This document shows positions 13,435 to 14,376 of a DNA stretch of 14,376 nucleotides, in pieces. Both the position numbers and the translations under genes were made by a program. Every line of letters begins with the position of its first letter. The stretch's first letter is position 1. The notes under the pieces were generated by a model that saw only the letters and a program-made list of their open reading frames with translations, was not told the origin of the DNA and made no database searches. Origin of the DNA: an uncultured Chloroflexota bacterium (GTDB lineage Bacteria; Chloroflexota; Dehalococcoidia; Lucifugimonadales; CAJWER01); the NCBI GenBank assembly GCA_913030785.1, contig CAJWER010000060.1, positions 1 through 14,376 on the forward strand, read 5' to 3'.

Positions 13435-14121
13435 TTAAAAGATCTGCCCCGGCCGATATTCCGGCGGCGGCGTCTCCTGCTCGCTGAGCCACAGCGCCCG
13501 CCCCTGCCGCGCCTGTATATACTGATAGTCGTAACTATCGTCGGGTATGGCGATATTGCCGCTCGACGGATATTTTGCGATGGCCTCTTCGACAATATCG
13601 ATGCCCAAACCCGGCGTATCCGGCACAATGATATGGCCGTCGACGATTTTAGGTTGGCCGGTCATTACCTCATAACGTTGCGGAACATCGTCTTCCAAAT
13701 GCTCCAAGATTAGGAAATTGGACAGCGTGGCCATTAGGTGCACCGCTGCCATTTCGGCCACCGGACCCAGCGAACCGTCGTGCGGGGCCATCGAGCAGTA
13801 GTGGGCTTCGGCCATCGCGGCAATCTTCTTCATTTGTGATAAGCCGCCCGCGCGGCCGGTGTCGGGCTGTACCACGTCAATGATTTCGCGCTCGATCAGT
13901 TCTTTGACGCCCCAGATCCCGGCGTGCCGCTCGCCGGCGGCGATGGGGATGTTGACGGCTTCGGAGACTCGGGCGATGGCGTCGATATTTTCGGGCGCGA
14001 CGGGGTCTTCGTAAAAGAGCAGATCGTAGTCTTCGAGCGCGCGGCCGAGGGCAATCGCGTCGCGGGTAGTAAGCCAGGGCGGGCCGTGCACGTCGACCAT
14101 GAGATCGATTTCGGGGCCGAC
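13435..14121 (-). CDS. Enolase-superfamily (mandelate racemase/muconate lactonizing) protein, galactonate-dehydratase-like, N terminus missing
   Basis: The minus strand encodes about 228 residues of a TIM-barrel enzyme that removes water from acid sugars, or a related reaction. It has the metal ligands Asp in MVDVHG (codon 14092-14094), Glu in FYEDP and Glu in AAGERHAG. The His of DVHG and the His of MAPHDGSLGP match the acid/base pair of E. coli D-galactonate dehydratase, with very similar spacing (26 residues between the two Glu, 50 from the second Glu to the His). The end, PDTPGLGIDIVEE, is typical. The N-terminal capping domain and barrel start (about 150 residues) are absent, because similarity stops near 14121. 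The open frame runs on to 14289 only as an antisense shadow of the cytochrome sequence. True substrate is unknown. Confidence 0.88.
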   Translation of the reverse strand, partial: VGPEIDLMVDVHGPPWLTTRDAIALGRALEDYDLLFYEDPVAPENIDAIARVSEAVNIPIAAGERHAGIWGVKELIEREIIDVVQPDTGRAGGLSQMKKIAAMAEAHYCSMAPHDGSLGPVAEMAAVHLMATLSNFLILEHLEDDVPQRYEVMTGQPKIVDGHIIVPDTPGLGIDIVEEAIAKYPSSGNIAIPDDSYDYQYIQARQGRALWLSEQETPPPEYRPGQIF

Positions 14122-14126
14122 TTCCA
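14114..14126. other. Breakpoint 2: enolase-type gene to cytochrome c gene
   Basis: On the minus strand, enolase-type similarity (VGPEIDLMVD) begins at about 14121. On the plus strand, cytochrome-like sequence (ADFHHPEITRDS) begins at about 14116. The two genes are on opposite strands and both are cut internally at the same place, which marks a join of unrelated sequence. Only a few bases are shared, and no mobile-element end is visible. Confidence 0.75.
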
Positions 14127-14376
14127 TCACCCCGAGATCACCCGTGACTCCGAGGTCCGATTCGAGGGCTCCGACTGCCTGGAGTGTCATCGCTCGGTTC
14201 CCGACTCCCTGACCCGAGGAGCCCGTCGCTTCACCCACGCCACCCACGTGCCCGGAGAGTCGGGCAACGACGACTGCCTCCGGTGTCACTCCGAAGCCGC
14301 CGACTCGAGTCGACCGGCCGATCTGGTCGTCTACGAGAACTCCGATTTCCGGGAGGGGGAGCAGTGCGCCACCTGC
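14116..14376 (+). CDS. Multiheme cytochrome c fragment (both ends missing)
   Basis: One plus-strand frame stays open from about 14116 to the window end and encodes 87 residues with two complete heme c motifs, CLECH (codons 14176-14190) and CLRCH (14275-14289). A third, CATC, is cut by the window edge just before its His. Extra histidines in DFHHPEIT and RFTHATHVPGESGND, set before the heme sites, are the usual distal ligands in multiheme cytochromes of the periplasm or outer membrane. They would carry electrons in anaerobic or metal respiration. No start codon or signal peptide is visible, since the 5' end is lost at the breakpoint. Codons end strongly in C or G, unlike the ribosomal genes, suggesting a different source genome. 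The exact family is not recognisable. Confidence 0.8.

Noticed and set aside
14122..14289. N-terminal part of the minus-strand enolase-type open frame
   Set aside because: Gly/Val-rich sequence without enolase capping-domain features; the opposite strand carries two CXXCH heme motifs in the same register, so the minus frame is an antisense shadow.

Overview
The window is dominated by one long plus-strand run of translation and transcription genes: the distal S10/spc/alpha ribosomal-protein cluster, from the last codons of a gene in the rpsQ position to the first third of rpsI (about 1-12,993). The order is (rpsQ?)-rplN-rplX-rplE-rpsN-rpsH-rplF-rplR-rpsE-rpmD-rplO-secY-adk-map-infA-rpmJ-rpsM-rpsK-[membrane protein]-rpsD-rpoA-rplQ-truA-rplM-rpsI. 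Gaps are tiny or negative, with GTGA, TAATG and TGATG stop/start overlaps. I see no convincing internal promoter or terminator, so it reads as one or a few long transcripts. The products build the ribosome, the SecY channel, the RNA polymerase alpha subunit and housekeeping factors (adenylate kinase, methionine aminopeptidase, IF-1, tRNA pseudouridine synthase).

The host looks like a Chloroflexota-type bacterium, possibly Dehalococcoidia/SAR202-like. The reasons are the gene order with adk-map-infA-rpmJ after secY and truA-rplM-rpsI after rplQ, zinc-ribbon forms of S14, L24, S4, L36 and Adk, moderately high GC, and many GTG/TTG starts (10 of 24 assignable starts). This placement is inference from memory of these families, not from a tree. 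Lineage-specific decorations include a Lys/Ala-rich N-terminal extension on L5, a Glu-Pro repeat tail on the gene before rplN, acidic ends on RpoA, and a six-helix membrane protein between rpsK and rpsD.

The last 1.4 kb does not continue the operon. At about 12,993 the reading frame of rpsI passes, at the shared peptide IIVN, into the C-terminal third of a D-2-hydroxyacid dehydrogenase. A strong bidirectional terminator follows (13,343-13,385). Next comes a convergent minus-strand enolase-superfamily barrel of the galactonate-dehydratase type (13,435 to about 14,121), which lacks its N-terminal domain. At about 14,120 the sequence switches again, into a plus-strand fragment of a multiheme cytochrome c with heme motifs CLECH, CLRCH and CATC at the window edge. 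Each of these three catabolic or respiratory genes is cut exactly at a join. The simplest reading is that the right end is a patchwork of unrelated sequence (assembly chimera) with two breakpoints. True rearrangement is possible but would require an intact rpsI elsewhere.

I found no tRNA, rRNA, CRISPR array, insertion sequence or phage gene. I see no new defence or mobile system here. The points most worth checking are the two joins, the membrane-protein insertion, and the charged low-complexity tails.
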